The position numbers and the translations under genes were made by a program. This document shows, in pieces, positions 25,557 to 33,866 of a stretch of 64,000 nt of DNA. The stretch lies in assembly GCF_039649665.1 (NCBI RefSeq), contig NZ_JBDJAW010000023.1:1-64000 (forward strand), given 5' to 3'. This DNA comes from Microbispora sp. ZYX-F-249. Its GTDB lineage: Bacteria; Actinomycetota; Actinomycetes; Streptosporangiales; Streptosporangiaceae. Each line of letters opens with the position of its first letter. Position 1 is the first letter of the stretch. The notes beneath the pieces were generated by a model that saw only the letters and a list, made by a program, of their open reading frames with translations, did no database searches and was not told the DNA's origin.

Positions 25557-26900
25557 ATGACCGACAACACGCGTTCCTTCGGCGCGTCGGACCGGCCCGA
25601 GTTCCTTCCCGCGGGCGAGGAGCCCCCTCAGGAGCCCTCCCAGGAGCCGTCTGCGGGGTCGTGGGGCACCTCCGGGCAGGAGACCTCTCCGGGCGGCCCT
25701 CCGCCGCCCACCGGCGCGTACGGCATGGGTCCCGGCTGGGCGCCGCCGCCGCTGTATCCCGCCGCCCCGCAGCGGGAGCCGCGGGGCCCCAACATCGCGT
25801 TGTACGCCGCCCTGGCCGTGGTCGTGGCGCTCGTCGCGGGCGGGGTGGCGAGCTGGGGGACGTTCCTGCTGACGCGCCCGTCCTCCGGCATCGACCCCGG
25901 ATACTCGCTCAGCGCGCCGTCGAAGCAGCCCACGGCACGGCCGCCGGGGTCGGTGGCGGGGGTGGCCGCCAAGGTCCTGCCCAGCGTGGTCTCGCTGGAG
26001 GTCAAGGGCAACAGCGAGGCCGGCACCGGCTCGGGCTTCGTCATCAAGGGCGGCTACATCGTCACCAACAACCATGTCGTGGCCGTCGCGGGACAGGTGG
26101 GCGAGATCCGCGTCCGCTACAACGACCGCACCTCCTCGGGCGCGCGCGTGGTCGGCCGCGACCCGAACTCCGACATCGCGGTGGTGAAGCCCGACGCGCC
26201 GGTCAAGGCGCCGGAGCTCCCTCTCGGCAACTCCGACGGCGCGGTCGTCGGGGATCCGGTCATCGCGGTCGGCTCGCCCCTGGGCCTGACCGGCACGGTC
26301 ACCACCGGCATCATCAGCTCGCTCAACCGCCCCGTCGAGGCGGGCGGCAGCACCGGGTCGGACTACGCGCTCATCAACGCGATCCAGACGGACGCCGCCA
26401 TCAACCCCGGCAACTCGGGCGGCCCCCTGGTCAACGCCTCGGGCGAGGTGATCGGGGTGAACTCGGCGATCGCCACGGTCGGCGGCTCCCTGCTCGGCCA
26501 GCAGTCCGGCAGCATCGGCCTCGGCTTCGCGATCCCCGTGAACCAGGTGCGCCGCATCGCCCAGGAGCTCATCACCACGGGGGCGGCCCGCACCTCCAGG
26601 ATCGGCATCACGATCGACCAGAGCTACCAGGGCCAGGGGGTGCGGATCGCCACCCAGACGGCCGGGGGCGCGCTGCCGGTCACCCCCGGCGGACCGGCCG
26701 CGAAGGCGGGGCTGCGCCCGGGGGACGTCATCCTCGAGGTCGACGGCCAGCCGGTGGGCGACAGCCGGGAGCTGATCGTGACCATCCGCAGCAAGGCCCC
26801 CGGCGACCAGGTGCGGATCAAGTTCCGGCACGACGGGGAGGTCCGTACGGCGACGGTCACGGTCGGCGCGGCACCGGTCCCCAGCGCGCGTCCTTCGTGA
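25557..26900 (+). CDS. htrA: HtrA/DegP-like serine protease with PDZ domain
   Basis: About 447 residues from ATG 25557 (a GTG four codons upstream is possible). A disordered Pro/Glu-rich cytosolic part precedes one membrane helix (IALYAALAVVVALVAGGVASW), then a trypsin-like domain with catalytic His in IVTNNHVV, Asp in PNSDIAVVKPD and Ser in NPGNSGGPLVN, and a C-terminal PDZ domain (GPAAKAGLRPGDVILEVDG). It acts outside the membrane in protein quality control. Its place after sigE-rseA makes it a likely SigE target and a feedback protease for envelope stress. Confidence 0.93.
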   Translation: MTDNTRSFGASDRPEFLPAGEEPPQEPSQEPSAGSWGTSGQETSPGGPPPPTGAYGMGPGWAPPPLYPAAPQREPRGPNIALYAALAVVVALVAGGVASWGTFLLTRPSSGIDPGYSLSAPSKQPTARPPGSVAGVAAKVLPSVVSLEVKGNSEAGTGSGFVIKGGYIVTNNHVVAVAGQVGEIRVRYNDRTSSGARVVGRDPNSDIAVVKPDAPVKAPELPLGNSDGAVVGDPVIAVGSPLGLTGTVTTGIISSLNRPVEAGGSTGSDYALINAIQTDAAINPGNSGGPLVNASGEVIGVNSAIATVGGSLLGQQSGSIGLGFAIPVNQVRRIAQELITTGAARTSRIGITIDQSYQGQGVRIATQTAGGALPVTPGGPAAKAGLRPGDVILEVDGQPVGDSRELIVTIRSKAPGDQVRIKFRHDGEVRTATVTVGAAPVPSARPS

Positions 26901-26976
26901 ACCGGCCATCACCTGTCCACAGCTCAGGGCGCGGGCATTAGTCTGATTTCAGTCGTACGCGCAGGAGGAGATCACC

Positions 26977-27324
26977 ATGTTCGGACTCGGCTGGGCAGAG
27001 GCCCTGGCATTGGTGGTGATCGCCCTGCTCGTGTTCGGGCCGGAGAAGCTGCCCCAGGCCGCCTCGCAGGCGGGCCGTACGCTCCGGCAGCTCCGGCAGA
27101 TGGCCAACAGCGCGAAAGAGGACCTGCAGGCCAACATGGGGCCGGAGTTCGCCAACTTCGACCCGGCCGACCTGAACCCCAAGAACTTCGTGCGCAAGCA
27201 CCTTCTCGACGACATCGAGAAGGACTGGAACGCCACCCCGGGAGTGGAGCCGGAGCCGGCGACCTCCCCCACGCAGGAGCTGGGCGTGGGAGAGATCCCG
27301 CCGTACGACAACGAGGCGACCTGA
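26977..27324 (+). CDS. tatB: Sec-independent translocase TatB
   Basis: A 115-residue protein with a strong AGGAGGAG ribosome binding site. MFGLGWAEALALVVIALLVFGPEKLP is the short N-terminal membrane helix plus the FGPEKLP hinge of Tat A/B proteins, followed by an amphipathic helix and an acidic tail; the length and long tail favour TatB over TatA. Together with TatC encoded elsewhere it exports folded twin-arginine precursors. Position after htrA is conserved in actinobacteria. Confidence 0.93.
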   Translation: MFGLGWAEALALVVIALLVFGPEKLPQAASQAGRTLRQLRQMANSAKEDLQANMGPEFANFDPADLNPKNFVRKHLLDDIEKDWNATPGVEPEPATSPTQELGVGEIPPYDNEAT

Positions 27325-27329
27325 CGCGG

Positions 27330-28469
27330 TCAGTGCTTGACCGGTGAGATGTCGAGCTTCAGGCCCTTGAGGCTGGTCGGCTTCTTACCGAGACCGGACG
27401 CGATCCGGCGCAGTTCCGCCGCCGCGGGGGCGTCGGGGTCGGTCAGCACGAGCGGCTTGCCCTCGTCGCCGCCCTCACGCAGCCGCATGTCGATCGGCAC
27501 CTGACCGAGCAGCGGCACCCGCGCGCCCAGCGTGCGGGTCAGCGCGTCGGCCACACTCTGGCCGCCGCCCTCGCCGAACACCGAGATGCGCTCGTCGCAG
27601 TGCGGGCAGGGCAGCCACGCCATGTTCTCGATGACGCCGGCGATCTGCTGGTGGGTCTGGGCGGCGATGGACCCGGCACGCTCGGCCACCTCGGCGGCGG
27701 CCTGCTGCGGGGTCGTCACGACCAGGATCTCGGCCGTGGGCAGGCGCTGGGCGACCGAGATGGCGATGTCGCCGGTGCCCGGGGGCAGGTCCATCAGCAG
27801 GACGTCGAGGTCGCCCCAGTAGACGTCGGTGAGGAACTGGTACAGCGCGCGGTCCAGCATCGGGCCGCGCCACACCACCGGCGTGTTGCCCTCGGGCTTG
27901 AACATGCCGACGGAGATGACCTTGATGTCATGCGCCACCGGCGGCATGATCATGTCCTCGACCTTGGTGGGACGCTCGCTCACGCCGAGCATGCGCGGCA
28001 CCGAGTGGCCGTAGATGTCGGCGTCCACGACGCCGACCTTCAGGCCCTGGGCGGCCATCGCGGCGGCGAGGTTCACGGTGACCGACGACTTGCCGACGCC
28101 GCCCTTGCCGCTCGCGACCGCGAACACGCGGGTCAGCGAGCCGGGCTTGGCGAAGGGGATCTCCTTCTCCGGCCCGCGGTCGCCGCGCAGTTTCGTCTGC
28201 AGCCCCTTGCGCTGCTCCTCGCTCATGACGTCCAGGTCCACCCGAACGCCGGTGACACCGTCGACCTTGGAGACCGCCTCGGTGACGTCGCGGGTGATCC
28301 TGTCCTTGAGCGGACAGCCGGCGACGGTCAGCAGCACGCGGACGCGCACCACCCCGTCGGCGGAGACGTCCACGTTGTCGACCATGCCGAGGTCGGTGAT
28401 CGGCCGGCGAATCTCGGGGTCGTTGACCGTCGCCAGCGCGGCCATGACCAGTTCAGGGGATGGTGCCAT
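27330..28469 (-). CDS. mrp: Mrp/NBP35 family ATP-binding Fe-S carrier protein
   Basis: A 379-residue P-loop NTPase. An N-terminal MIP18/DUF59 domain (ALATVNDPEIRRPITDLGMV ... VAGCPLKDRI) precedes the deviant Walker A GKGGVGKS, VDADIYGHSVPRMLG and MDLPPGTGD. CPHC near residue 290 is the CxxC of ApbC-type proteins that bind a bridging Fe-S cluster. It supplies Fe-S clusters to apo-enzymes. It is convergent with tatB, 5 bp apart, the mycobacterial arrangement (Rv1229c). Confidence 0.94.
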   Translation of the reverse strand: MAPSPELVMAALATVNDPEIRRPITDLGMVDNVDVSADGVVRVRVLLTVAGCPLKDRITRDVTEAVSKVDGVTGVRVDLDVMSEEQRKGLQTKLRGDRGPEKEIPFAKPGSLTRVFAVASGKGGVGKSSVTVNLAAAMAAQGLKVGVVDADIYGHSVPRMLGVSERPTKVEDMIMPPVAHDIKVISVGMFKPEGNTPVVWRGPMLDRALYQFLTDVYWGDLDVLLMDLPPGTGDIAISVAQRLPTAEILVVTTPQQAAAEVAERAGSIAAQTHQQIAGVIENMAWLPCPHCDERISVFGEGGGQSVADALTRTLGARVPLLGQVPIDMRLREGGDEGKPLVLTDPDAPAAAELRRIASGLGKKPTSLKGLKLDISPVKH

Positions 28470-28486
28470 GAATCCATGCTATGGAC

Positions 28487-28981
28487 TCAGCGGGTGTCCT
28501 CCGAACCCGCCCCGGACGATCTCACCCCGGCGGCGCTCAGCTCCTCCTGCAGACGCTGGAGCTCCGAGCGGATGTAGTCGCGCGTGGCCACCTCGCCGAG
28601 CGCCATCCGCAGGCCGGCGATCTCCCGGGTGAGGTACTCGATTTCGGCCTGGTTGCGCTCGGCCGTCATCCTGTCCTGCTCGTACTGGACGCGGTCGCGG
28701 TCGGCCTGGCGGTTCTGCGCGAGCAGGATCAGCGGCGCGGCGTAGGACGCCTGGAGCGAGAGCATCAGGGTCAGGAAGATGAAGGGGTACGGATCGAACT
28801 TGAACGGCGCGAACACGTTCCACAGCAGCCAGAACCCGACGAACACCGTCATGTAGACGATGAACCGCGCGGTCCCGAGGAACCGCGCGATCCGTTCGGA
28901 GAGCTGGCCGAACGCCTCGGGGTCGTAGTAGAGCCGCAGGCGCGGGGTCAGCTCACGCGGCTGGTCGAGGCGTTCAGTCAT
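28487..28981 (-). CDS. DUF1003 membrane protein
   Basis: A 164-residue protein of the DUF1003 family. Two membrane helices lie in the middle (IVYMTVFVGFWLLWNVFAP and FIFLTLMLSLQASYAAPLILLAQ), with the family's ...QNRQADRDR motif after them, then a coiled-coil C-terminus. Function unknown. The start overlaps the CBS gene stop by 8 nt, so the two are translationally coupled and may act together, possibly in ion transport given the MgtE-like partner. Mrp follows 17 bp downstream. Confidence 0.88.
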   Translation of the reverse strand: MTERLDQPRELTPRLRLYYDPEAFGQLSERIARFLGTARFIVYMTVFVGFWLLWNVFAPFKFDPYPFIFLTLMLSLQASYAAPLILLAQNRQADRDRVQYEQDRMTAERNQAEIEYLTREIAGLRMALGEVATRDYIRSELQRLQEELSAAGVRSSGAGSEDTR

Positions 28982-30182
28982 GTCGTTCTCGCCAGTCCTC
29001 CGGCAGCATGTGGTCCAGCACGTCGTCGACGGTCACCGCGCCCAGCAGACGGCACAGCTCGTCCACGACGGGGATCGCGACCAGGTTGTACGTCGCGAGG
29101 TACGACGCCACCTCGTGCACCGTGAGCTCGGGCCTGATCGGATCCACGGTGTTGTCTATCACGCTGCCGAGCAGTGTCGACGGCGGCTCCCTGAGCAGCC
29201 GCTGGAAGTGCGCCACCCCCAGGAAGCGCCCGGTCGGGGTCTCGGTCGGCGGGCGGGTGACGTACACCTGGGCGGCGATGGCGGGGGTCTGCTCCTGCTG
29301 GCGGATGTGCGCGAGGGCCTCGGCCACGGTCGAGGTCGGCGGGAGGATGACCGGCTCGGTCGTCATCATGCCGCCGGCGGTGTACTCCCCGTAGGTCAGC
29401 AGTCGCCGGACCGGCGCGGCCTCCTCCGGCACCATGAGCCGCAGCAGTCCCTCGGCCTGCTCCACGGGCAGTTCCTGCAGCAGGTCGGCGGCGTCGTCCG
29501 GGCTCATCTCCTCCAGCACGTCGGCGGCGCGCTCCCGGTGCAGCCGGCTCAGCACGAGCACCTGGTCGCGCTCGGGAAGTTCCTCCAGGACGTCGGCGAG
29601 CCGGTCGTCGTCCAGTGCCGCGGCGACCTCGGCCATCCGCTTGGTGGGCAGCTCGTGCAGCATGTTCGCCAGGTCCGCCGGGCGCAGCGCCTCGAAGACG
29701 GCGAGCAGATTGGCCGCGCCCTGGTCCTTCTGGATCCCCGCGAAGCCGCTGACCTCGTCCCAGTCCACGATCAGGGTCTCGCCCCTGCGCCGCTTCCCGC
29801 GGCGTACCGCGACCTTGGTGATGAGCCAGTCGGACGGCCGCGGCTGCTCCATGGCCAGGTCCTGGACGGTCACCCGCTCGCCCTTGTAGTCGACCGTGCG
29901 GTCGAGCATCTCCCCGATGGCGAGCGTCTCGGCGTCCCGGCACTCGAACCTGCGCATGTTGAGCTTGCCGGTGAAGATGAGGGCGCGGGCCTCGATGCTG
30001 GTGATCCTGGTGATCGGCAGGAAGACCCGGCGCCGTGGCTGGACCTCGACGACGAAGCCGTGGACCCGGGGGAGCAGCGGCCCCCGCAGCGAGACGACGA
30101 CGTCCCGGATGCGGCCGATCTGGTCGCCGGCCGGGTCGAAGACCGCCAGCCCCGCCAGGCGGGCCACGAAGATCCGATCCAC
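28974..30182 (-). CDS. PRC-barrel / MgtE-N / CBS domain protein
   Basis: A 402-residue soluble protein. The N-terminal PRC-barrel-like region (LAGLAVFDPAGDQIGRIRDVVVSL) is followed by an MgtE intracellular domain made of helical repeats (LRPADLANMLHELPTKRMAEVAAAL through LRLMVPEEAAPVRRLL) and two CBS domains (MMTTEPVILPPTSTVAEAL and VDPIRPELTVHEVASYLA). It has the cytosolic part of the MgtE magnesium channel without the membrane pore, so it is probably a Mg2+- or nucleotide-sensing regulator. Rv1232c-like genes occupy the same place in mycobacteria. Confidence 0.88.
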   Translation of the reverse strand: MDRIFVARLAGLAVFDPAGDQIGRIRDVVVSLRGPLLPRVHGFVVEVQPRRRVFLPITRITSIEARALIFTGKLNMRRFECRDAETLAIGEMLDRTVDYKGERVTVQDLAMEQPRPSDWLITKVAVRRGKRRRGETLIVDWDEVSGFAGIQKDQGAANLLAVFEALRPADLANMLHELPTKRMAEVAAALDDDRLADVLEELPERDQVLVLSRLHRERAADVLEEMSPDDAADLLQELPVEQAEGLLRLMVPEEAAPVRRLLTYGEYTAGGMMTTEPVILPPTSTVAEALAHIRQQEQTPAIAAQVYVTRPPTETPTGRFLGVAHFQRLLREPPSTLLGSVIDNTVDPIRPELTVHEVASYLATYNLVAIPVVDELCRLLGAVTVDDVLDHMLPEDWRERHD

Positions 30183-30267
30183 TCTGTCAGGTTACGCAAG
30201 GATGCGCACCGCTCGGCGTTATGACAGGATCCAAGCCGTTTATTGGTCATTACATGGGCAGGTGACG

Positions 30268-31212
30268 ATGAGGGCTGTCAGCCTGGCGATCGCGGGCGTC
30301 TCGGCCTTCTGTTTCGGGTTCTCGGGACCGATGGCGAAGATCCTCGGCATGGCGGGACTCACACCGCTGGAGGCCGTGTGGATCCGCATGGCGGGGGCCG
30401 GCGTGCTCCTGCTGGCGGTCCTGGCCGTCTTCAGGCCGCGCGCGCTGCGCATCCCCCGCGACCGCCTGCTGTTCTTCGCCGCGTACGCCGTGATCGCGGT
30501 GGCGGCCGTGCAGGCCCTGTTCTTCGTGGCCATCACCAGGCTGCCGGTCGGTGTGGCGCTGCTGATCGAGTACACCTCTCCGGTGATGGTGGTCCTGTGG
30601 GTGCGGTTCGTCCGGCGGCTGCGGCTGCCGCGCTCGGCCTATCTGGGGGCGCTGATCGCGGTCGTCGGGCTGGCGATCGTCGTGCAGGTCTGGGAGGGAC
30701 TGCGCCTGGACGCGCTCGGGCTGCTCCTCGCCCTGGTGGCCGCCGCCTGCTGCGCCGGATATTTCCTGATGAGCGACTCGTTCGGCGACGACGTGGACAC
30801 GCTCGGCCTGATCGGCTGGGGCATGCTCGGCTCGGCGGTGGTCCTGCTGCCCGTCTCCCGGCCCTGGAACATCGAGTGGGCGGCGCTCACCGGCGCCGTC
30901 GAGGTCGCCGGGCGCACGGTCCCGGTCGCCGCGGCCGCGGTGGTGCTGGTCGTGGTCGCCACGGTCGTCGCGTACGCGACGGGGGTCACCGCCGTGCGGC
31001 GGCTGTCGGCCGCGGTCGGCGCGACGGTCGCGTCGGTGGAGGTCATCGCGGGGGCGGTGATCGCCTGGGTGCTGCTCGGCGAGCGCTTGGAGACCGCCCA
31101 GATCACCGGAGGCCTGATCGTGCTCGCCGGGGCCCTGCTGGCCCAGACGGCGACCGAGCGGATCGGGCCGGACCGCCACGCCGCCGAGGTGACGGAGACC
31201 GTGCGCGTCTGA
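30268..31212 (+). CDS. EamA/DMT superfamily permease
   Basis: A 314-residue protein with ten predicted membrane helices in two EamA repeats; RAVSLAIAGVSAFCFGFSGPMAK opens the first and LIGWGMLGSAVVLLPVS the second. The motifs LPVGVALLIEYTSPVMVVLW and TVASVEVIAGAVIAWVLLGE are typical of RhtA/YdcZ-type drug/metabolite exporters. The substrate cannot be predicted. ATG 30268 follows GGTGACG; a GTG two codons upstream is also possible. Divergent from the CBS gene. Confidence 0.9.
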   Translation: MRAVSLAIAGVSAFCFGFSGPMAKILGMAGLTPLEAVWIRMAGAGVLLLAVLAVFRPRALRIPRDRLLFFAAYAVIAVAAVQALFFVAITRLPVGVALLIEYTSPVMVVLWVRFVRRLRLPRSAYLGALIAVVGLAIVVQVWEGLRLDALGLLLALVAAACCAGYFLMSDSFGDDVDTLGLIGWGMLGSAVVLLPVSRPWNIEWAALTGAVEVAGRTVPVAAAAVVLVVVATVVAYATGVTAVRRLSAAVGATVASVEVIAGAVIAWVLLGERLETAQITGGLIVLAGALLAQTATERIGPDRHAAEVTETVRV

Positions 31213-31217
31213 CGCTG

Positions 31218-31595
31218 TCACGTCCGGGGCGCGAGCCGTACGACCGTGGACCGCTCGGCCCAGCGGGCGGTCAGGCCGGCGGCGTCGCGGGCGTTGAGAC
31301 GCTCCTTGGCCAGCGCGGCCACGGCCTCGGGCGCGGCCGCCTGGTCCACCACCTCGGCGACGGCCGGGAAGCGGACGAGCTCGGCGCCGTTGTCCTTGCT
31401 GCGCAGCACGACCTCGACCTCGCCGCGCTCCGCCGCGATCTCGGTCAGGCCGGGCAGGGCACGCTCCTCGCCGCCGGTCACCACGTAGAGCGCCCCGTCG
31501 TGCCACACGTGCCAGGCCAGCCGCGGTCCGGACGGCAGGCCGAGCCACAGCACACCGGACTTCTTCGCGCCCTCTTCGATCACCGACAGGGTCAT
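31218..31595 (-). CDS. Conserved hypothetical protein, possibly split-barrel
   Basis: A 125-residue protein, from ATG 31593-31595 (no ribosome binding site, so possibly leaderless; an upstream GTG/ATG would add six residues). VLWLGLPSGPRLAWHVWHDGALYVVTGGEE.ALPGL and VEVVLRSKDNGAELVRFPA suggest a small beta-barrel, reminiscent of pyridoxamine-phosphate-oxidase-like folds, but I see no cofactor motif. It is convergent with the EamA gene, 5 bp apart, and divergent from the CitE-like gene. Confidence 0.7.
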   Translation of the reverse strand: MTLSVIEEGAKKSGVLWLGLPSGPRLAWHVWHDGALYVVTGGEERALPGLTEIAAERGEVEVVLRSKDNGAELVRFPAVAEVVDQAAAPEAVAALAKERLNARDAAGLTARWAERSTVVRLAPRT

Positions 31596-31630
31596 GGGGC
31601 ACAGCCTATTCACCGCGCTACCGTTGGCCC

Positions 31631-32569
31631 ATGCGCGCTCGACGTTCGTGCCTGGCGGTGCCCGGCAGCAACCCGCGATTCCTGGAGAAGGCCCAGGGCC
31701 TCGCCGCGGACGAGATCTTCCTCGATCTGGAGGACTCCGTCGCGCCCGGCGCCAAGGACGAGGCCCGCCGCAACGTCGTCGCCGCGCTCAGGGAGGGCGA
31801 CTGGACCGGGAAGACGGTCGTCGTCCGGGTCAACGACCTCACCACGCGCTGGACCTACCGGGACGTCATCGAGGTCGTCGAAGGCGCCGGCGACCGGCTC
31901 GACTGCCTCATGCTGCCGAAGGTCTCCGACGCCTCCCACGTGGTCTGGCTCGACACCCTCCTCGGCCAGATCGAGCGGGCCACCGGCCTGCCCGAGGGCG
32001 GCATCGGGGTCGAGGCGCAGATCGAGGACGCCCGCGGGCTCGTCAACGCCGACGACATCGCCGCGTCCTCGCCCCGGCTGGAGACGCTGGTCTTCGGCCC
32101 GGCCGACTTCATGGCCTCGATCGGCATGCGCACGCTGGTCGTGGGCGAGCAGCCACCCGGGTACGGCGAGGGGGACGCCTACCACTACATCCTCATGCGC
32201 ATCCTGATGGCCGCACGCGCGCACGGCCTCCAGGCGATCGACGGGCCGTACCTGCAGATTCGCGACCTGGACGGCTTCCGCCGGGTGGCCATGCGGTCGG
32301 CCGCCCTGGGGTTCGACGGCAAGTGGGTGCTCCATCCGTCGCAGGTGGAGGCGGCCAACGAGGTGTTCTCGCCGTCCCAGGAGGACTACGACCACGCCGA
32401 ACTCATCCTCGACGCGTACGAGTACTACACGACGGTCGAGAAGCGGGGCGCCGTCATGCTGGGGGACGAGATGATCGACGAGGCCTCGCGGAAGATGGCC
32501 CTGGTGGCGGCGGCAAAGGGCCGCGCCGCCGGACTCACCCGCTCCAGCTCCTTCACCCCGCCCGGGTGA
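31631..32569 (+). CDS. HpcH/HpaI aldolase / citrate-lyase beta (CitE-like)
   Basis: A 312-residue TIM-barrel acyl-CoA lyase. Motifs: RSCLAVPGSNPRFLEKA, FLDLEDSVAPGAKDEARRN (Mg2+ and CoA region), MLPKVSD, GVEAQIEDARG and GKWVLHPSQVEAAN. The family includes malyl-CoA, beta-methylmalyl-CoA and citramalyl-CoA lyases. The divergent 35-bp space to the split-barrel gene is very short. The precise acyl-CoA substrate is not decided by sequence. Confidence 0.9.
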   Translation: MRARRSCLAVPGSNPRFLEKAQGLAADEIFLDLEDSVAPGAKDEARRNVVAALREGDWTGKTVVVRVNDLTTRWTYRDVIEVVEGAGDRLDCLMLPKVSDASHVVWLDTLLGQIERATGLPEGGIGVEAQIEDARGLVNADDIAASSPRLETLVFGPADFMASIGMRTLVVGEQPPGYGEGDAYHYILMRILMAARAHGLQAIDGPYLQIRDLDGFRRVAMRSAALGFDGKWVLHPSQVEAANEVFSPSQEDYDHAELILDAYEYYTTVEKRGAVMLGDEMIDEASRKMALVAAAKGRAAGLTRSSSFTPPG

Positions 32570-32597
32570 TCGGCCGCCGTACGCGAAGAATGGACAT

Positions 32598-33731
32598 ATG
32601 AACGAACCACAGCCGGGCCCGGATCCGGCCGCCGGGCCGCCCCAGCTGCCCGGTCCCTATCTGGCGCCGGGACCGTACGCCGGCGGGACGGCCTGGCCGG
32701 CCGGTCCGCCGCAGCCGCTGCCGAACCCACCGCCGAACCCGCCGCAGTGGGCCCATCCGGCGCCGTATTCGGGGCCGTATCCCGGCCCTTATCCCGGTCC
32801 CCATCCGTGGGGGCCACCGCCGCCGCGTGCCCGCTGGGACGTCCCGCCCCCGCCCGGCACCCGGTACGACCGCCTGGCGCGTACGGCGTCGCACCGCTGG
32901 TGGCGGCCGATCGCCGGCACGCTCGCGATCATCGTGGCCTTCCTGGCGCTCTCGATCGCCCTCGGCCTGGTGGCCTTCATCGTGTCGCTGGTCACCGGGG
33001 TGCCCATGGTGCGCTCGGGAACCCGGCTGTTCGCCGATCCCGTCGTCGACCTCGGGTTCCAGCTGGGGGTCATCGCGCTGCTGCTGCCGCTGGTGCTCGG
33101 CGCGGCGTGGCTGTTCCAGCGCCGACCGCCGGGGTCGCTGTCGTCGGTGGCCCTGCGGCTGCGGTGGCGGTGGCTGGGGGTGTGCCTGCTGGTCGCGCTG
33201 GTGGCGGTCGTGCTCGGGCAGGCCGTCGAGGCCGTGACGCTGATGTCCGCGGGGGTGGATCCCGGATTCCGCTGGGCGGGCTGGGAGGAGTTCCTCCCGG
33301 CCATCGTCGTGATCCTGCTGCTGGTGCCGTTCCAGTCGGCGGCCGAGGAGTACGCCTACCGCGGCTGGATCATCCAGGGGTTCGGGGCGTACCTGCGCAC
33401 TCCGTGGCCGGCGATCCTGGTGGGCGCGGCGGCCTTCGCCGCCTCACACGGTTACACGGGCTGGGGGATCGTCTACGTCTTCGCGTTCGGCATGCTCATG
33501 GGCTGGCTGGCGGTCCGCACGGGCGGGCTGGAGGCGCCGATCGCCCTGCACGCGACCAACAACGTCGTGGCGTTCGGAGTCGTCGCGGCCTCCGGGGACA
33601 TGGGCAGCGCGATGGAACAGGGCGAGGTGCCCTGGGAGGCGCTGATCGGATCGGCCGTGCAGTTCGCGGTTTTCGGCATTGGCGTGCTGATAATCGCCCG
33701 AAAGTGGGCAATCCAGACCCTCTCCCGATAA
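32598..33731 (+). CDS. CPBP family intramembrane endopeptidase
   Basis: A 377-residue protein. The first 90 residues are Pro/Gly-rich and disordered with PGPYPGP-type repeats, followed by about eight membrane helices. The Abi/CPBP signature is present: EEYAYRGWIIQGF (EExxxR), a second motif with FAASHGYTG, and HATNN near the C-terminus. Relatives are type II CAAX prenyl endopeptidases and bacteriocin self-immunity proteins; substrates here are unknown. 28 bp after the CitE-like gene, so it may be in one transcript with it. Confidence 0.9.
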   Translation: MNEPQPGPDPAAGPPQLPGPYLAPGPYAGGTAWPAGPPQPLPNPPPNPPQWAHPAPYSGPYPGPYPGPHPWGPPPPRARWDVPPPPGTRYDRLARTASHRWWRPIAGTLAIIVAFLALSIALGLVAFIVSLVTGVPMVRSGTRLFADPVVDLGFQLGVIALLLPLVLGAAWLFQRRPPGSLSSVALRLRWRWLGVCLLVALVAVVLGQAVEAVTLMSAGVDPGFRWAGWEEFLPAIVVILLLVPFQSAAEEYAYRGWIIQGFGAYLRTPWPAILVGAAAFAASHGYTGWGIVYVFAFGMLMGWLAVRTGGLEAPIALHATNNVVAFGVVAASGDMGSAMEQGEVPWEALIGSAVQFAVFGIGVLIIARKWAIQTLSR

Positions 33732-33866
33732 ATCTCACTAGAGAGGTATGGCCCCGGGGCTCTTCCCGTGTTGCTCTGGATCCGTGATGGGGTATCACTG
33801 TGATCGCTTTGCCGTACCACAGGTGGAACGGTCCGGATCGACCTCTCCGGGGAGGAGGTACTGAGC

